DNA of 56,374 nucleotides from Paracoccaceae bacterium (GCA_013214665.1 JABSSA010000006.1:1-56374), one strand, 5' to 3'. Counted from the first letter of the stretch, positions 26,853 to 37,487 are shown. Program-made: numbers and translations. Notes: generated by a model not told the origin, from the letters alone.

Positions 26853-27046
26853 AAACCGGCCCCATTCACTTACAACGCTCAGCGCGGAAACGAAGTTCGG
26901 TTCCTTCGTTGGAGACCCGGCACAGGGGGCGAAGGGTGCTGCGTTTCGTTCTGAGAGGACCAGGTGCAGACGCTCTATGGGGTTAGCCCCCTTGCACTCC
27001 CCTGCCCCGCGCGGCACTGTCGCCCGGCCTTGTCAGGAGCCTTTGC

Positions 27047-27721
27047 ATGACCGCTGCATTCGACACGCTGAACGATATCCTTGATGCCCGGTATTCTTGC
27101 CGGGGATACCGCACCGATCCGGTGCCGCGCGACACGATCCAAGCCATCGTGCGCACCGCGCAAAAGGTGCCCAGCTGGTGCAATGCGCAGCCCTGGCAGT
27201 TGACCATCACAACCGGCGCCGAAACCGATCGGTTCCGCGAGGCGTTGTATGCCCACGCCTCTGAAAACGCGCCGGTGCCCGATTTGCAATGGCCCGAAGG
27301 CTATCCCGGCATTTACGGTGACCGCCGGCGCGCCTGCGGGTTCCAGCTTTATGGCGCGGTGGGCATCGAAAAAGGTGACCGTGCGGCGGGGGCCAAACAG
27401 ATGCTGGAAAACTTCCGCCTGTTTGGGGCACCCCATGTGGCCATCATCACCACACCCAAAGTACTTGGCCCCTATGGCGGCGTGGATTGCGGCGGCTTTG
27501 TCAGCGCCTTTGTGATGGCCGCGCAATCCCATGGTGTGGCCACCATCCCGCAAGCCGCAGTCGCCTCCCAAGCTCCGTTTGTGCGCGATTGGTTCGACCT
27601 GCCCGAAGACCGCGATGTGCTTTGTGCCATCTCGTTCGGCTATCCCGACCCGGACCACCCCGCCAACCAATTCCGCACCGACCGGGCCAGCCCGGACGAT
27701 GTGATCGACTGGCGCGACTGA
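27047..27721 (+). CDS. Nitroreductase family protein
   Basis: This is a 224-residue FMN-dependent NAD(P)H oxidoreductase fold. The FMN-binding start [19 protein letters not shown], the [15 protein letters not shown] loop and the C-terminal [21 protein letters not shown] are standard. AGGAG lies 8 bases before the ATG. It sits just ahead of dtd with 10 bases between. The physiological substrate is not evident. Confidence 0.93.
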   Translation: MTAAFDTLNDILDARYSCRGYRTDPVPRDTIQAIVRTAQKVPSWCNAQPWQLTITTGAETDRFREALYAHASENAPVPDLQWPEGYPGIYGDRRRACGFQLYGAVGIEKGDRAAGAKQMLENFRLFGAPHVAIITTPKVLGPYGGVDCGGFVSAFVMAAQSHGVATIPQAAVASQAPFVRDWFDLPEDRDVLCAISFGYPDPDHPANQFRTDRASPDDVIDWRD

Positions 27722-27731
27722 GGAGAGCGAT

Positions 27732-28178
27732 ATGCGGGCACTTTTGCAACGGGTCAGCGACGCCGCTGTCCATGTGGATGGCGCTTTGATCGGGCAGACC
27801 GGCCCCGGTCTTTTGATCCTTGTCTGCGCCATGCCGGGCGACAGTGAGGCGATTGCCGAAAAGCTGGCCGAGAAAATCTCGAAACTGCGCATTTTCAAGG
27901 ATGATGCAGGCAAGATGAACCTCTCGCTTGTCAATGCAGGCGGCAGCGCGTTGGTGGTCAGCCAGTTTACGCTGGCCGCAGATTTGTCGCGCGGGAACCG
28001 CCCCGGCTTTTCCGGCGCCGCCAAACCAGATGAGGCAAAGGCGCTTTATCTGCATTTCGCGCAGGCCCTGCGCGATCTGGGCATCGCGACCGAAACGGGG
28101 CAGTTTGGTGCGGATATGGCGGTGAGCCTGACAAATGATGGGCCGGTGACGATGTGGATTGATACCAATGACGGATGA
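27732..28178 (+). CDS. dtd: D-aminoacyl-tRNA deacylase
   Basis: Dtd removes D-amino acids, and glycine from tRNA(Ala), to keep translation stereospecific. The 148 residues contain the catalytic SQFTLAAD motif and the cross-subunit motif [10 protein letters not shown], where the usual NxGPVT is NDGPVT. The opening [17 protein letters not shown] is also diagnostic. GAGGAGAG precedes the ATG. Its 3' end overlaps the glycerate kinase gene by 11 bases. Confidence 0.97.
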   Translation: MRALLQRVSDAAVHVDGALIGQTGPGLLILVCAMPGDSEAIAEKLAEKISKLRIFKDDAGKMNLSLVNAGGSALVVSQFTLAADLSRGNRPGFSGAAKPDEAKALYLHFAQALRDLGIATETGQFGADMAVSLTNDGPVTMWIDTNDG

Positions 28179-29265
28179 TGCCGCCCTGCTGAGCACGCTC
28201 TGGCACGCCGGTGTGAACGCCGTCAAAGGGGACGCGGCTGTGAAAGCCGCGTTGCCGCTGCCCACACCGCCCACGCATATTATCGCCGTCGGTAAAGCTG
28301 CGGCCGCCATGGCCGCCCCAGCCGCAGCCGCCTATCCTGATGCGCCCTGCCTGATCGTGACAAAATATGATCACGCCGAAGGTGCACCCGCCGATGCCAC
28401 CGTGATCGAGGCCGCGCATCCCACGCCCGATGCTGCCTCTTTGCAGGCCGGGCAGGCGCTGCTGGAGGCCGTCGCCGCCTGTGGGACGCAGGCGCATCTG
28501 TTGATGCTGGTTTCTGGCGGAGCCTCAGCGCTGGCCGAAGCCTTGCCCGAAGGCTGGGATCTGGCGCAACTCAAGGCCGAGACACAGCGGCTGTTGGCCT
28601 CTGGCGCTGACATCCACGCGATGAACACGCGGCGCAAAGAGATCAGCCGGATCAAGGGCGGCAAGCTTTTGGCCGGGTTTGGCGGGGCACAGGTGACCAC
28701 TCTGGCCATTTCGGATGTGGAAGGGGATGCGCTGGGGGTTATCGGGTCTGGCATCGGGGAGATGGGGGAAGGCTCAAACGCGGCTTTCACAGCTCAGATT
28801 GTGGCCTCCAATGCTATCGCGCGGGGCGCTGTCGCGGCGGCGGCTGACTTGCCGATCCACACCAACGAAGAAGCACTTTACGCCAACGTGACAGAGCTGG
28901 CCCCGGCCATTGCGCAAAAGCTGCGCGATATGCCGCCCGGTCTGTTCGTCATCGGGGGTGAGCCGACGGTGCTTTTGCCCGACGCCCCCGGCCTTGGTGG
29001 GCGCAATATGGCGCTGGGGCTGATGCTGGCGCGGGAGCTCGCAGGCGTCGAAGGTCTGAGCGTGCTGGTTGCCGGCACCGATGGCACCGATGGCCCAACC
29101 GATGCGGCGGGCGCGTTGATCACGGGGGCCACCTGGGACCCAAGCGGGGAGGACGCGCTGAACCGTGCGGATGCCTATCCGTGGCTCAAGGCGCATGGTG
29201 CGCTTTTCACAACCGGGCCGACAGGCACCAATGTGATGGATCTGCTTTTGGCGATCAAACGCTGA
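28168..29265 (+). CDS. Glycerate 2-kinase (DUF4147/MOFRL type)
   Basis: This enzyme probably phosphorylates D-glycerate at C2, in serine or glyoxylate metabolism. The N-terminal DUF4147 domain has [15 protein letters not shown] and [19 protein letters not shown], followed by [17 protein letters not shown]. The C-terminal MOFRL domain has GGEPTV and [19 protein letters not shown]. At 365 residues it is somewhat short for the family (about 420) but has all domains. ATG at 28168 inside dtd is chosen over the in-frame ATG at 28159. The kinase is closely coupled to dtd, with no evident functional link. Confidence 0.92.
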   Translation: MTDDAALLSTLWHAGVNAVKGDAAVKAALPLPTPPTHIIAVGKAAAAMAAPAAAAYPDAPCLIVTKYDHAEGAPADATVIEAAHPTPDAASLQAGQALLEAVAACGTQAHLLMLVSGGASALAEALPEGWDLAQLKAETQRLLASGADIHAMNTRRKEISRIKGGKLLAGFGGAQVTTLAISDVEGDALGVIGSGIGEMGEGSNAAFTAQIVASNAIARGAVAAAADLPIHTNEEALYANVTELAPAIAQKLRDMPPGLFVIGGEPTVLLPDAPGLGGRNMALGLMLARELAGVEGLSVLVAGTDGTDGPTDAAGALITGATWDPSGEDALNRADAYPWLKAHGALFTTGPTGTNVMDLLLAIKR

Positions 29266-29318
29266 ACCGTGTCGCATCCCGGCTTGACACCGGGCGGGCC
29301 CATACGCCCCATAGGCCC

Positions 29319-31322
29319 ATGACCCAAACGAATACATTGCGCGACATTGTCGACCTGCCTGATGAAGGCATCACCCTTTCCGATGGCACCCGGCTGAGCG
29401 CCCGCATCTGGCGGCCCACGGACGCGGACGATGATCCGGTGCCGGTGATCCTGGAATATCTGCCCTATCGCAAACGCGATGGCACCTGTGCGCGCGATGC
29501 GCTGACCCATCCCTATTTCGCCAAGCGCGGCTATGCCTGCCTGCGCGTCGATATCCGGGGCAATGGCGACAGCTATGGTCTGATGGAGGATGAGTACAGC
29601 GAAGCAGAGCTGGCCGACGCCGAGGAGGTGATCGCCTGGGCCGCAGCGCAGCCTTGGTGCAACGGGCGTGTCGGTATGATGGGCATTTCGTGGGGCGGCT
29701 TTAACGGCCTGCAGGTGGCTGCGCGCCAACCTGAGGCGCTGAAGGCGATCATCACGCTGTGTTCCACCGTTGACCGGTTTGCGGACGACATCCATTACAA
29801 AGGCGGTTGTCTGTTGAACGAAAACATGGGCTGGGGGGCCACGATGTGGAGCTATTCCTCACGGCCGCCGGACCCTGACCTGCGCGACGATTGGCGTGAG
29901 ATGTGGCTGGAGCGCTTGGAGGCAGAGCCTTTTTTGCCGGTGACGTGGTTGGGCCATCAGCATCGGGATGCCTATTGGAAACATGGGTCGGTCTGTGAAG
30001 ATTTCAGCGCGATCAAGGCCAAGGTTCTGGCTGTTGGCGGTTGGGGCGATGCCTACAAGAACGCGGTGCCACAGATCGTTGACGCGGTGCCGGGCGCGAA
30101 GGGGATCGTTGGCCCTTGGGTGCACAAATATCCGCATTTTGCGGTGCCCGAACCTCGCATCGGTTTTCTGCAAGAGGCGCTGCGCTGGTGGGATCAGTGG
30201 CTTAAGGATGTGGACACAGGCGTTGAGGATGACCCCGATTACCGCGCCTATGTAATGGACGGGGTGCGCCCGGCCACATGGTACACCGAACGCACCGGAC
30301 AATGGTGCACGCAGGATGCAGGCACCTGCCACACCGACCCGGCGCAAACCGGTGCAGGCCTCACATTGCATCTGGGTGACGCGGGCCTTGGCTCCACTCC
30401 GGCGACGCAAGACCGGCTGGTCGCCTCGCCCGCCCACACCGGGGCTGCTGGCGGCGAATATTGCGCCATCTGGCTTGGCCCTGAAATGCCCGGAGATCAG
30501 CGCCCCGATGATGCGCTCAGCACCTGCTGGACCTCGGCGCCCTTAGCTGATGAGGCGCGCATTCTGGGGCAACCAACGCTGCGCCTGCGCCTGTCGAGCG
30601 ATCAGGCACAGGCCCAGATAGCCGTGCGGCTGTGCCATGTGCACCCGGACGGGGCCAGCACGCGGATCACCTATGGGGTTTTGAACCTGTCACATCGTGA
30701 CAGCGCGGAACACCCGGAGGCGATGCCCGTAAACACGCCCGTGGATGTGACCATCGCGCTTGATCACATCGGGTATCAGGTGCCGGCGGGGCATCAGCTG
30801 CGGGTGTCGATCTCAAATGCTTATTGGCCGCTGATCTGGCCCTCGCCTAACAGCGGTACGATCACGGTACACGCGGGCGATATCGCCCTGCCTATTGCTC
30901 CACCCGAAAACACTTCTGTCGCGTTTTTGCCCCCTGAGGCAGAGGCGCCTTGGAACACAGAAACCCTGCGCGAAGAATCACATATCCGCCGGTCCGAGAC
31001 CGACCATGTGACTGGTGCGGTGCATTTGATCATTGAAGATGACTTTGGCGAAGTGCGAGATTTGGATCATGGCCTGATCAACGGATCTATCGCCCGCGAA
31101 CGTTGGACCATCCATCCTGATGACCCGATGTGCGCCAGCGGCCAGTGCCATTGGACTGACGAAACGCGACGCAATGACAGCGTTTTGCGAACCGAAGCAC
31201 AGTGTTCCATGCATTCAGATGCGTCAAACTTCTACCTCAGCGCGAAGCTGGACGCGTACGAAAACGAAAAGTTGATCTTCACCAAAGACATAAAACAACA
31301 GGTTCCCAGGCAGCTTTTGTAA
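29319..31322 (+). CDS. CocE/NonD family hydrolase (X-Pro dipeptidyl-peptidase type)
   Basis: This serine hydrolase of 667 residues has an alpha/beta hydrolase domain followed by a C-terminal beta-sandwich. The nucleophile is Ser about 124 in GMMGISWGGFNGLQVA. Supporting segments are LEYLPYRKRDGTCARDALTHPYFAKRGYACLRVDIRGNGDS and the VGGWGDAYKNAVPQIV region. The jelly-roll VPAGHQLRVSISNAYWPLIWPSPN follows. The start is set at ATG 29319, with a poor ribosome site. It lies directly before a peptide importer, so a role in peptide or ester breakdown is plausible but unproved. Confidence 0.92.
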   Translation: MTQTNTLRDIVDLPDEGITLSDGTRLSARIWRPTDADDDPVPVILEYLPYRKRDGTCARDALTHPYFAKRGYACLRVDIRGNGDSYGLMEDEYSEAELADAEEVIAWAAAQPWCNGRVGMMGISWGGFNGLQVAARQPEALKAIITLCSTVDRFADDIHYKGGCLLNENMGWGATMWSYSSRPPDPDLRDDWREMWLERLEAEPFLPVTWLGHQHRDAYWKHGSVCEDFSAIKAKVLAVGGWGDAYKNAVPQIVDAVPGAKGIVGPWVHKYPHFAVPEPRIGFLQEALRWWDQWLKDVDTGVEDDPDYRAYVMDGVRPATWYTERTGQWCTQDAGTCHTDPAQTGAGLTLHLGDAGLGSTPATQDRLVASPAHTGAAGGEYCAIWLGPEMPGDQRPDDALSTCWTSAPLADEARILGQPTLRLRLSSDQAQAQIAVRLCHVHPDGASTRITYGVLNLSHRDSAEHPEAMPVNTPVDVTIALDHIGYQVPAGHQLRVSISNAYWPLIWPSPNSGTITVHAGDIALPIAPPENTSVAFLPPEAEAPWNTETLREESHIRRSETDHVTGAVHLIIEDDFGEVRDLDHGLINGSIARERWTIHPDDPMCASGQCHWTDETRRNDSVLRTEAQCSMHSDASNFYLSAKLDAYENEKLIFTKDIKQQVPRQLL

Positions 31323-31431
31323 TTTCAGAACTTTCACAGCCCGTATTAAATCTTGTCATACCTTCGCAAATACGCAAACTTCGTGAGGTACACGTCTGCG
31401 GCATAAGCAGAGTTAATTTCGGGAGAACCAA

Positions 31432-33018
31432 ATGTCCAAAGAACTAGAGCACCTGTCAGCCAAGGTGGCGGCAGGTCAGATGACACGTCGTGACTTCATG
31501 GGTCGCGCCGCTGCGCTGGGTGTCAGCGTTGTGGTTGCGGAATCCATGCTTTCCTCCGCTGCACAAGCGGCCACGCCCACCAAAGGCGGCCACATGAAAG
31601 TGGGCCTTCAGGGTGGTGAAAGCACCAACTCGCTCGACCCGGCTCTGGCCGCGTCAACTGTGCCATTCCAAAACCTGCGCGCCTTTGGCGAATGCCTGGT
31701 GAACGTAGCCCCAACCGGTGACCTTGATTTCCGTGCGGCTGAAAGCGTGGAAGCAGACAGCGAAGGTAAAGTCTGGACCTTCAAGATCCGTAAGGGCGTT
31801 GAGTTCCACAACGGCAAAACAATGACATCGGAAGACGTGCTGAAAACCATGCAGCGTCATTCCAACGAAGATGCGACCTCGGGTGCTTTGGGCATCATGC
31901 AGGGCATCGAATCCATGAAGGCCGACGGTGATTACTTCCAGGTCACCCTGGGCACAGGTAACGCTGACTTGCCGTACCTGCTGGCTGACTATCACCTGGT
32001 GATCCAGCCTGATGGTGGTATGGACAACCCTGGTGCCGGTATCGGCACGGGCGCGTTCAAGGTCGAAGTAGACGAGCCCGGCGTACGCCACGTGTTCACA
32101 CGCTTTGAAAACTACTATGGCGAGATGCCACACATCGACTCCGTTGAGAACATCGTGTTGAACGACAACACCGCACGGACAGCGGCGTTGCAATCAGGTC
32201 AGGTGCACATGATAGACCGCGTCGATCCAAAGATCGCTGCTTTGCTGTCGCGCGCGCCTAACATCGACGTACGGTCCGTGGCCGGCCCAGGCCATTACGT
32301 GTTCATCATGCATGTAGACACAGCGCCGTTTGACAACCTCGACCTGCGTCTGGCTCTGAAATACGCCATCAACCGCGAAGAAATGGTTGAAAAGATCCTG
32401 CGTGGCTACGGCTCTGTCGGCAACGACTTCCCGATCAACGCGGCTTACCCGCTGTTCGACGCTTCGATCCCACAGCGCCAGTATGACCCTGCCAAAGCGG
32501 CAGAGCACTACAAGAAATCTGGCCATGATGGGTCGCCCATCATCCTGCGTGTGGCCGATGGCGCCTTCCCAGGTGCGGTTGACGCAGCCGCGCTGTTCCA
32601 GCAGTCGGCCCAGGCGGCTGGCATCCCGCTGGAAATCAAGCGTGAGCCAAACGATGGCTACTGGTCCGAAGTTTGGAACAAACAGCCGTTCTGCGCATCC
32701 TACTGGGGTGGCCGTCCGGTGCAGGACCAGATGTACACCACCGCGTATCTGTCCACCGCAGACTGGAACGACACACGCTGGAAAGTACCTGCGTTTGACG
32801 ACATGCTGCTTGCGGCACGTAGCGAACTGGACCCGGTCAAGCGGAAAGAAATCTATTCCAACATGGCCAACATGCTGCGTGATGAAGGCGGCCTGATCCT
32901 GCCAATGTTCAACGACTTCGTTGAAGGCGTTTCCACAAGCGTCAAAGGCTGGATCGACGATCCGAACTTTGGCATGATGAACGGCTTTGCACCGCACAAG
33001 TGCTGGCTCGAAGCGTAA
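31432..33018 (+). CDS. Peptide-type ABC transporter substrate-binding protein
   Basis: This 528-residue family-5 solute-binding protein has a Tat signal (MTRRDFMGRAAALGVSVVVAES) beginning at about residue 18, so it is exported folded to the periplasm. Family features include TNSLDPALAASTVPFQNLRAF, VWTFKIRKGVEFHNGKTMTSEDV (the SBP_bac_5 signature) and LRLALKYAINREEMVEKIL. Its codon use differs from neighbours and looks tuned for high expression. GGGAGAA precedes the ATG. Two permeases and a fused ATPase follow. The ligand (peptide, opine or nickel-type) cannot be read from sequence. Confidence 0.95.
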   Translation: MSKELEHLSAKVAAGQMTRRDFMGRAAALGVSVVVAESMLSSAAQAATPTKGGHMKVGLQGGESTNSLDPALAASTVPFQNLRAFGECLVNVAPTGDLDFRAAESVEADSEGKVWTFKIRKGVEFHNGKTMTSEDVLKTMQRHSNEDATSGALGIMQGIESMKADGDYFQVTLGTGNADLPYLLADYHLVIQPDGGMDNPGAGIGTGAFKVEVDEPGVRHVFTRFENYYGEMPHIDSVENIVLNDNTARTAALQSGQVHMIDRVDPKIAALLSRAPNIDVRSVAGPGHYVFIMHVDTAPFDNLDLRLALKYAINREEMVEKILRGYGSVGNDFPINAAYPLFDASIPQRQYDPAKAAEHYKKSGHDGSPIILRVADGAFPGAVDAAALFQQSAQAAGIPLEIKREPNDGYWSEVWNKQPFCASYWGGRPVQDQMYTTAYLSTADWNDTRWKVPAFDDMLLAARSELDPVKRKEIYSNMANMLRDEGGLILPMFNDFVEGVSTSVKGWIDDPNFGMMNGFAPHKCWLEA

Positions 33019-33033
33019 GAGCTTGCACACATC

Positions 33034-33990
33034 ATGCATCCCATTCTCACATTGGTTGTCCAGCGCTTAGCGCTGGGCATCCTTCTCCTTATTGCTGCAT
33101 CCGCGCTGATTTTTGGCCTTACCGAAATCCTGCCCGGCGATGCAGCCCAAGCCATCCTCGGACAAGCTGCCACCGAAGAAAACCTCGCCAATCTGCGGGC
33201 TGAGATGGGGCTCGATCGCCCTGCTTTGACCCGATATTTTGAATGGCTTGGCGGTATTTTGACCGGTGATATGGGCAATGCGCTCACCAACAAACTCCCG
33301 ATCGCAGATCAGATCGGCAAGCGCATGAGCTATACTTTATTCTTGTCCTTCTGGGCCGCTTTGATCTCGGTTCCGCTGGCCATCCTGCTTGGCCTAATCG
33401 CGGTGCGCTATCAAAACCGCTGGCCAGACAAATTGATCTCGGGCGTCACTCTGGCCAGCATCTCGCTGCCTGAATTCATGATCGCCTATATCCTCGTGTT
33501 CTTCTTTGCGGTGAAACTGTTCTGGGCCCCGTCGTTCGCCAACATTTCGCCCGGTATGCCGCTCTTGGAACAACTCCACGCCATCTCACTGCCTGTGGCG
33601 GTGCTGACGCTGGTGGTTTTGGCCCACATGATGCGGATGACCCGCGCGGCGATCCTGAACGTGATGCAATCGGCCTATATCGAAACAGCCGAGCTGAAGG
33701 GTCTGACGACCTTCACCGTCATCTATCGCCACGCCTTCCCCAACGCGATTGCCCCAATTGTGACAGTTGTCATGCTCAACCTCGCTTATCTTGTCGTGGG
33801 TGTTGTCGTGGTGGAGGTGGTGTTCGCCTATCCCGGCATGGGGCAGTATCTGGTGGATGCGGTGGTGAAACGCGATGTGCCAGTGGTCTTGGCCTGCGGT
33901 GTGATTTTCGCAGCCGTCTATATCGTGCTCAACATCATTGCGGATCTGGTTTCTATCCTGGCCAACCCGCGTTTGCGGCACCCGAAGTGA
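33034..33990 (+). CDS. ABC transporter permease, DppB type
   Basis: This 318-residue inner-membrane permease pairs with the following DppC-like permease. The N-terminal helix, the family opening FGLTEILPGDAAQAILG and the later EAA loop (IETAELKGLTTFTVIYRHAFPNAI) are those of DppB/OppB. That loop contacts the ATPase. Six membrane segments are expected. It begins 15 bases after the binding-protein gene. Confidence 0.95.
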   Translation: MHPILTLVVQRLALGILLLIAASALIFGLTEILPGDAAQAILGQAATEENLANLRAEMGLDRPALTRYFEWLGGILTGDMGNALTNKLPIADQIGKRMSYTLFLSFWAALISVPLAILLGLIAVRYQNRWPDKLISGVTLASISLPEFMIAYILVFFFAVKLFWAPSFANISPGMPLLEQLHAISLPVAVLTLVVLAHMMRMTRAAILNVMQSAYIETAELKGLTTFTVIYRHAFPNAIAPIVTVVMLNLAYLVVGVVVVEVVFAYPGMGQYLVDAVVKRDVPVVLACGVIFAAVYIVLNIIADLVSILANPRLRHPK

Positions 33991-34003
33991 GCGGAGAGAT
34001 ATC

Positions 34004-34822
34004 ATGCTAAAGAACTTACCTCTCTCCGCCGCCATCGGCCTGTCCTTCACGGCCATCTATTTCCTCGCGGCTATTTTCGCGCCGGTCATCGCGCCATATG
34101 GCATGGCCGACGTGGTGGGCGACGTCTGGGAACCTTCCTCAGCCGAACATCTGCTGGGCACGGATCAGATTGGGCGCGATTTGCTAACCCGCATGATCTA
34201 TGGCGGGCGGACAACCATCTGGATCGCGACGCTGGCCACCATCCTCAGCTTTACCACAGGCTCTGTGCTTGGGTTCCTCGCTGCGGTGACTGGCGGCTGG
34301 TTTGATCAGGTGATGTCACGCTTCGTGGATCTGATGATGGCCATCCCATCCCTGATCCTCGCGCTTGTAATCCTGTCGTCCATCGAAGCCACGGTGATCA
34401 CCCTGATCATCCTCATGGGCCTTTTGGACGCGACACGCGTCTACCGTCTGGCCCGTGCGGTCGCGGTGGATATCAGCGTGATGGATTACGTGGAGGCCGC
34501 CAAACTGCGCGGTGAAAAGCTGGGCTGGATCATCTTCCGGGAAATCCTGCCAAACGCCCTGTCGCCGCTTGTCGCGGAAATGGGCCTGCGGTTCATCTTT
34601 ATGGTGCTCTTTATCTCGACGCTGTCGTTCCTTGGCATTGGCGTGCAGCCGCCGCTGGCCGATTGGGGCGGGATCGTGAAAGAGAACAAGGAAGGCATCA
34701 ACTTTGGTATCGGTGCGGCGCTTTACCCCGCGATCGCCATCGCCACGCTGGCCATCTCGGTCAATCTGGTGGCGGACTGGATCCTGAACCGAACCACATC
34801 ACTGAAAGGGGGCCGGGGATGA
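34004..34822 (+). CDS. ABC transporter permease, DppC type
   Basis: This is the second permease, 272 residues. The LLGTDQIGRDLLTRMIYGGRTTIWIA segment is the DppC/OppC signature. The EAA loop is YVEAAKLRGEKLGWIIFREILPNALSPL. The ATG at 34004 is chosen because GGAGAG precedes it by 7 bases; an upstream in-frame start would overlap the first permease. Its stop overlaps the ATPase start as ATGA. Confidence 0.95.
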   Translation: MLKNLPLSAAIGLSFTAIYFLAAIFAPVIAPYGMADVVGDVWEPSSAEHLLGTDQIGRDLLTRMIYGGRTTIWIATLATILSFTTGSVLGFLAAVTGGWFDQVMSRFVDLMMAIPSLILALVILSSIEATVITLIILMGLLDATRVYRLARAVAVDISVMDYVEAAKLRGEKLGWIIFREILPNALSPLVAEMGLRFIFMVLFISTLSFLGIGVQPPLADWGGIVKENKEGINFGIGAALYPAIAIATLAISVNLVADWILNRTTSLKGGRG

Positions 34823-36459
34823 GTGAACAACCACTTCTCAAGGTTCGCGGCCTCAAGATCGGGGCGACTGTCTATCCACCCGGTGAAAAGCCGCACAACA
34901 TCAAGATCGTGCATGGCGTCGATTTCGATCTGCAACCGGGCAAGGTTCTGGGTCTGATCGGTGAATCCGGTGCGGGCAAATCCACCATCGGTCTGGCCTC
35001 CATGGCCTATGGCCGCGGTGGCGTGGAGCTCACCGGGGGTGAGGTCTGGGTCAACGGGCGCGATATCCTGCAAGCGAGCCTTGGCGATATCCGCAAGCTG
35101 CGCGGCGGAGAGGTGACGTACGTCAGCCAATCCGCGGCGGCGTCGTTCAACCCGGCCAAGCAGATCATGGAACAGGTGACCGAAGCAGCCATCCGCCAGG
35201 GCAAGTTCGCCAAGAAAGAGGCCGAACTGCGCGCGGTGGAGCTGTTCCGCAAGCTTGGCCTGCCTGATCCGGAAAACATCGGCAAACGCTACCCGCACCA
35301 GGTGTCGGGTGGTCAGCTTCAACGCTGTATGACGGCGTTGGCGCTGTGCCCCCAGCCGGATCTCGTGGTGTTTGACGAACCCACCACGGCGCTTGACGTG
35401 ACCACGCAGATCGACGTGTTGGCCGCGATCAAGGAAGCGATCCGCGACACAGGCGTGGCCGCGCTTTATATCACCCACGATCTCGCGGTGGTGGCGCAGG
35501 TCAGCGACCACATCATGGTGCTGCGGCACGGCAATATGGTCGAATACGGTGACACCGATCAGATCATCAATGCCCCAAAGGAAGAGTACACCCAGGCGCT
35601 TGTCTCGGTCCGGTCCATCACCCACGAGGAAAAGGCCCCAACCGATTCACCGTTGTTGCGCGCAGAGAACATCACCGCGCGCTACAAGGGCACAAACTTT
35701 GACGTGCTCCACGATGTGTCGATGGATCTGTCACCGGGTCAAACACTGGCTGTTGTAGGCGAATCCGGGTCGGGCAAATCCACGATGGCACGGGTGATCA
35801 CCGGGCTTTTGCCACCGCGCGATGGCAAGCTCACCTTTGATGGGCGTACGCTGACACCAGACCAGCCCAGTCGCTCCATCGAAGATCTGCGCGAATTGCA
35901 GATGATCTACCAGATGGCCGACGTGGCGATGAACCCACGCCAGACCGTGGGCACGATCATCGGGCGCCCGCTTGAGTTCTACTTTGGCCTCAAGGGCGCG
36001 GAAAAGCGTCAGCGCACGATTGCGCTGTTGGATGAGATCGAACTGGGCGAAGAGTTCATTGATCGCTATCCAGCGGAACTATCCGGCGGGCAAAAACAGC
36101 GTGTTTGTATCGCCCGCGCGCTGGCTGCAAAGCCTAAGCTGATCATCTGTGACGAGGTCACCTCGGCGCTTGATCCGCTGGTGGCGGATGGCATCCTGAA
36201 ACTGCTCTTGCGCCTGCAAGCGGCAGAGGATGTGGCCTATATCTTTATCACCCACGATCTGGCGACGGTCAAAGCCATCGCAGACAGCATCGCGGTGATG
36301 TATCAGGGCCGCGTTGTGCGCTACGGGCCGAAATCCGAAGTGCTATCCCCTCCGTTCGATGACTACACAGACCTCCTGCTCAGCTCAGTGCCGGAAATGC
36401 GGCTGGGTTGGCTGGAACATGTGCTGGCCACCCGGAAGATGGAGAGCGCGGGGAACTAA
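34819..36459 (+). CDS. Fused dual-ATPase ABC transporter protein (DppD-DppF type)
   Basis: One 546-residue chain carries both nucleotide-binding domains of the peptide importer. The first has GESGAGKST, VSGGQLQRCMTALAL and VFDEPTTALD; the second has GESGSGKST, LSGGQKQRVCIARAL and ICDEVTSALD. The first Walker B is followed by Glu (catalytic), and the second likewise (CDEV). The fusion of DppD and DppF is common in alphaproteobacteria. Translation is coupled to the upstream permease by a four-base overlap. A strong terminator follows. Confidence 0.95.
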   Translation: MSEQPLLKVRGLKIGATVYPPGEKPHNIKIVHGVDFDLQPGKVLGLIGESGAGKSTIGLASMAYGRGGVELTGGEVWVNGRDILQASLGDIRKLRGGEVTYVSQSAAASFNPAKQIMEQVTEAAIRQGKFAKKEAELRAVELFRKLGLPDPENIGKRYPHQVSGGQLQRCMTALALCPQPDLVVFDEPTTALDVTTQIDVLAAIKEAIRDTGVAALYITHDLAVVAQVSDHIMVLRHGNMVEYGDTDQIINAPKEEYTQALVSVRSITHEEKAPTDSPLLRAENITARYKGTNFDVLHDVSMDLSPGQTLAVVGESGSGKSTMARVITGLLPPRDGKLTFDGRTLTPDQPSRSIEDLRELQMIYQMADVAMNPRQTVGTIIGRPLEFYFGLKGAEKRQRTIALLDEIELGEEFIDRYPAELSGGQKQRVCIARALAAKPKLIICDEVTSALDPLVADGILKLLLRLQAAEDVAYIFITHDLATVKAIADSIAVMYQGRVVRYGPKSEVLSPPFDDYTDLLLSSVPEMRLGWLEHVLATRKMESAGN

Positions 36460-36481
36460 ACGTACGCGCTTTGATTACGGT

Positions 36482-36518
36482 AAAAGCCCCCGGCCTATAC
36501 GGCTCGGGGGCTTTTTCT
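36482..36518 (+). terminator. Rho-independent terminator of the peptide-ABC operon
   Basis: An 8-bp G/C stem (AGCCCCCG/CGGGGGCT) with an additional inner GCC/GGC pair is flanked by A-run and TTTTT. It lies about 25 bases after the stop of the dual ATPase, and ends the operon that begins at 31432. The flanking A-run may allow activity in the other direction too. Confidence 0.92.
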
Positions 36519-36636
36519 TTGCGGCAACACCTGTTGCGATTCTACCAAAGCCGGGGCGTTCACACTGTGCGTTCTGCGTTGCATCCCCCAGCACTCTGGG
36601 AAAGACTGCGCAGACCAAAGCAAAGGATGCCCGGGC

Positions 36637-37473
36637 ATGGACAACAAGCTTCTTCTCATCATTCTCGACGGCGTGCCCTATCGCAACTGGCGCCGCCTCT
36701 TCGGCAATCTCGAAGGCTGGGTGGACAGCGGCGCGGCCCGTGTCTGGAAAATTCGCTCGGTTCTGCCGTCCACGTCCGCCTCGTGCTACGCCTCCATCCA
36801 CACGGGCGTGGTGCCTGCGGAACATGGCTGCACCGGCAATGGCAATGTGTTTCGCCTCAGCCACCCGGATGTCTTTTCCCAAACCCGGCAGGCCGGTGGC
36901 ATCACCGGCGCTGTGGCGCACAGCTTTTGGTCAGAGTTTTTCAACCGCCACCCGTTCGATTTTGTGCGCGACGTGGAATATGACGAACCCGAAAGCGACA
37001 CAATCAACCATGGCCGGTTTCACACGATGACGGGCTATGGCCTGACCAATCAGATGACGCCATCAGACGTTGACCTCTTTGGCTCACTCACCAACCTGTG
37101 CCTGCGCTTTGGCCTGAACTACGGAATGCTGCACACCTGCACGCTCGACAGCATGGGCCACCGGTTTTTCCACGAAAGCCAAGAGATGGACCACGCCTGT
37201 TTCGTGATGGACGAAATGCTGGCCCCGTTTATCCCGCGCTGGCAGCAGATGGGCTATGAGGTGATCGTCACCGCCGATCACGGGCAGGACGAGCGCGGCC
37301 ACCACGGCGGGCGCGGCGCGCTGCAACAAGAGGCCGCCTTGTATTACTTCGGCCCGGCCAAAGGCCCCGCTGAGGATGTGGTGATCGACCAGCTGCAGCT
37401 TGCGCCAACCATCCTGTCACGGCTTGGAGCAGAGATCCCGGAGACGATGAAAGCATCTGTGTTTTTGGAGTAA
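36637..37473 (+). CDS. Alkaline phosphatase-superfamily phosphodiesterase/pyrophosphatase
   Basis: The 278-residue protein has the nucleotide pyrophosphatase/phosphodiesterase fold. LLLIILDGVPYRNW contains the first metal Asp. LPSTSASCYASIHTG has the nucleophile (Thr or Ser in TSAS). The zinc ligands appear in DSMGHRFFHES (Asp, His) and VIVTADHGQDERGHHGG (Asp, His, His). No signal peptide is evident. It is convergent with the NUDIX gene, 14 bases away. The substrate is unknown; related proteins cleave nucleotides or phosphonates. Confidence 0.88.
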   Translation: MDNKLLLIILDGVPYRNWRRLFGNLEGWVDSGAARVWKIRSVLPSTSASCYASIHTGVVPAEHGCTGNGNVFRLSHPDVFSQTRQAGGITGAVAHSFWSEFFNRHPFDFVRDVEYDEPESDTINHGRFHTMTGYGLTNQMTPSDVDLFGSLTNLCLRFGLNYGMLHTCTLDSMGHRFFHESQEMDHACFVMDEMLAPFIPRWQQMGYEVIVTADHGQDERGHHGGRGALQQEAALYYFGPAKGPAEDVVIDQLQLAPTILSRLGAEIPETMKASVFLE

Positions 37474-37487
37474 GCCCGGTTGCGGCG